From contig JAFQPD010000068.1 of NCBI GenBank assembly GCA_017411945.1, positions 1 to 6,577 of the forward strand: a stretch of DNA of 6,577 nt. The letters run 5' to 3'. Positions 6,071 through 6,577 of this stretch are shown piece by piece (position 1 is the first letter of the stretch; every line of letters starts with the position of its first letter). The stretch comes from Mailhella sp. Lineage in GTDB: Bacteria > Desulfobacterota > Desulfovibrionia > Desulfovibrionales > Desulfovibrionaceae. Below the pieces are notes generated by a model. That model saw only the letters and a program-made list of their open reading frames with translations. It ran no database searches and was not told where the DNA came from. A program made the translations under genes and the position numbers.

Positions 6071-6095
6071 CCTCCTCTCGAAAAGGGAGAGGAGG
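6071..6095 (-). promoter_or_regulatory. Hairpin sequestering the Shine-Dalgarno of the MATE gene
   Basis: On the minus strand CCTCCTCTC (6095-6087), a 7-nt loop CCTTTTC and GAGAGGAGG (6079-6071) form a perfect 9-bp stem. The 3' arm is the ribosome binding site of the MATE gene, and the 5' arm is a copy of the anti-Shine-Dalgarno sequence. Folded, the RBS would be hidden, so translation should need unfolding by heat, a ligand, a protein or a translating ribosome. Confidence 0.6.
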
Positions 6096-6144
6096 TCAGG
6101 CAGTCATCTTCCGCGCTGGTCCTGGCCTCGTCCCAAAGTCTTTC

Positions 6145-6204
6145 GGCATGCCGGCGAGCCATCGCTTCTCGCTCATGCAGAGAGCGGCAACGGCCCGGCA
6201 TGCC
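6145..6204 (-). other. Structured leader segment upstream of the MATE gene
   Basis: GGCATGCCGG (6204-6195) and CCGGCATGCC (6154-6145) on the minus strand form a perfect 10-bp stem closing a 40-nt loop. Smaller pairings are possible inside, such as GCTC/GAGC. Each arm also holds the palindrome GGCATGCC. An ORF on the minus strand begins at 6201 (70 codons, ends at 5989 inside the MATE gene, other frame); its translation would cross the RBS hairpin. No known riboswitch consensus is recognised. Confidence 0.35.
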
Positions 6205-6216
6205 TTGTTTTATGGA

Positions 6217-6244
6217 ATAATGTTTAAACTCGAAAACCCATCAA
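6217..6244 (-). promoter_or_regulatory. Possible promoter for the MATE gene
   Basis: On the minus strand TTGATG (6244-6239), a 16-nt spacer and CATTAT (6222-6217) match consensus at four of six positions each. The -35 lies inside the 3' arm of the hairpin following rpsP. Transcription would start near 6210 and include the structured leader. Read-through from rpsP is the alternative. Confidence 0.3.
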
Positions 6245-6270
6245 CCGCAAGGCAGTGATGGGAAATCGAG
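6229..6270 (-). terminator. Hairpin terminator or attenuator after rpsP
   Basis: Starting 19 nt past the rpsP stop codon, CCCATCA (6262-6256) pairs perfectly with TGATGGG (6243-6237) around a 12-nt loop. Outer arms CTCGA/TCGAG (6270-6266 and 6233-6229) add five pairs beyond a T-T internal loop. A TTTT run follows the inner stem on the minus strand, so the inner stem could act as the terminator proper; the short T-run suggests it may leak. Confidence 0.55.
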
Positions 6271-6288
6271 ACATTGTCGAAGAAGTTC

Positions 6289-6528
6289 TTACTTGCCGAG
6301 CTTCTTGACGAGGGTGCGCACGGTGTCGGTCATTTCGGCGCCCTTTTCAATCCAGGCGTTGAGCTTTTCGGTGTCGATGCTCAGGGTGCCGGGGTTGGTG
6401 CAGGGGTTGTAGTGGCCGATGAAGTCCAGCGGGCGACCGTCGCGACGGGAATCGCTGTTGATAGCCACGATGCGGTAGAAGGGACGCTTCTTGGAACCAG
6501 AGCGGGTCATTCTCACTTTAACAGACAT
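6289..6528 (-). CDS. rpsP: 30S ribosomal protein S16
   Basis: The 79-residue protein has the S16 hallmarks: MSVKVRMTRSGSKKRPFYRI at the start, the family signature around RMTRSGSKKRPFYR, then RRDGRPLDFIGHYNP (28-42) and a C-terminal WIEKGAEMTDTVRTLVKK. S16 binds 16S rRNA early in 30S subunit assembly. Length is typical for the family. ATG 6526-6528 is preceded by CAGGAG (6540-6535) at 6 nt. Genes for KH-domain protein, RimM, TrmD and L19 usually follow rpsP; here the next gene on the strand is the MATE exporter, after a hairpin. The upstream 49 bases to the window edge contain no further gene I can support, and the promoter or upstream partner (often ffh) would lie outside. Confidence 0.96.
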   Translation of the reverse strand: MSVKVRMTRSGSKKRPFYRIVAINSDSRRDGRPLDFIGHYNPCTNPGTLSIDTEKLNAWIEKGAEMTDTVRTLVKKLGK

Positions 6529-6577
6529 ATCTCACTCCTGAGGATGAAGGCAGTTGGACTACCTTTTTTTGTTTTTA

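Noticed and set aside
6549..6576. Short hairpin plus T-run at the right edge as a plus-strand terminator
   Set aside because: The stem has a mismatch and a 3-nt loop, and no plus-strand gene precedes it; the A/T run is more likely upstream DNA of rpsP on the minus strand.

Overview
The window looks like chromosomal DNA from a GC-rich sulfate-reducer-type bacterium, most likely a member of the Desulfovibrionaceae. This is an inference from an ArsR-methyltransferase fusion regulator next to ahcY (the SahR arrangement known from Desulfovibrionales), a short RlmM-like rRNA methyltransferase, and the character of the S16 and HU proteins. There is no sign of a mobile element, CRISPR array, tRNA or rRNA. 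Every large gene can be assigned to a family; the unexplained signals lie in the intergenic leaders.

Left part, minus strand (1-1225): a regulator/methyltransferase fusion (sahR) is followed 35 nt later by the 5' end of S-adenosylhomocysteine hydrolase (ahcY), which runs off the window edge. One near-consensus sigma70-type promoter (TTGACT-17 nt-TATATT) drives both genes. A 15-bp inverted repeat overlaps its -10 box and probable start site, which fits autoregulation of SAH recycling.

Middle, plus strand (1226-4161): a divergent promoter at 1361-1389 is followed by a strongly foldable segment of about 165 nt that ends in a good intrinsic terminator only 15 nt before the ribosome binding site of an acyl-CoA synthetase. 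This is either an attenuated leader or a separate small RNA, and it is the most interesting item here. The synthetase gene overlaps the next gene, an RlmM-family 23S rRNA 2'-O-methyltransferase, by 11 bp, so the two are probably translationally coupled.

Right part (4162-6577): an HU-type DNA-binding protein gene stands alone on the plus strand and ends in a terminator that is symmetric and can serve both strands. It faces a NorM-type MATE multidrug exporter on the minus strand. The exporter's leader contains a perfect 9-bp hairpin that masks its very strong Shine-Dalgarno sequence, preceded by a second long stem and an overlapping small reading frame; this suggests translational control. Upstream of it is rpsP (ribosomal protein S16), with its own hairpin after the stop codon and without its usual partners rimM/trmD directly downstream.
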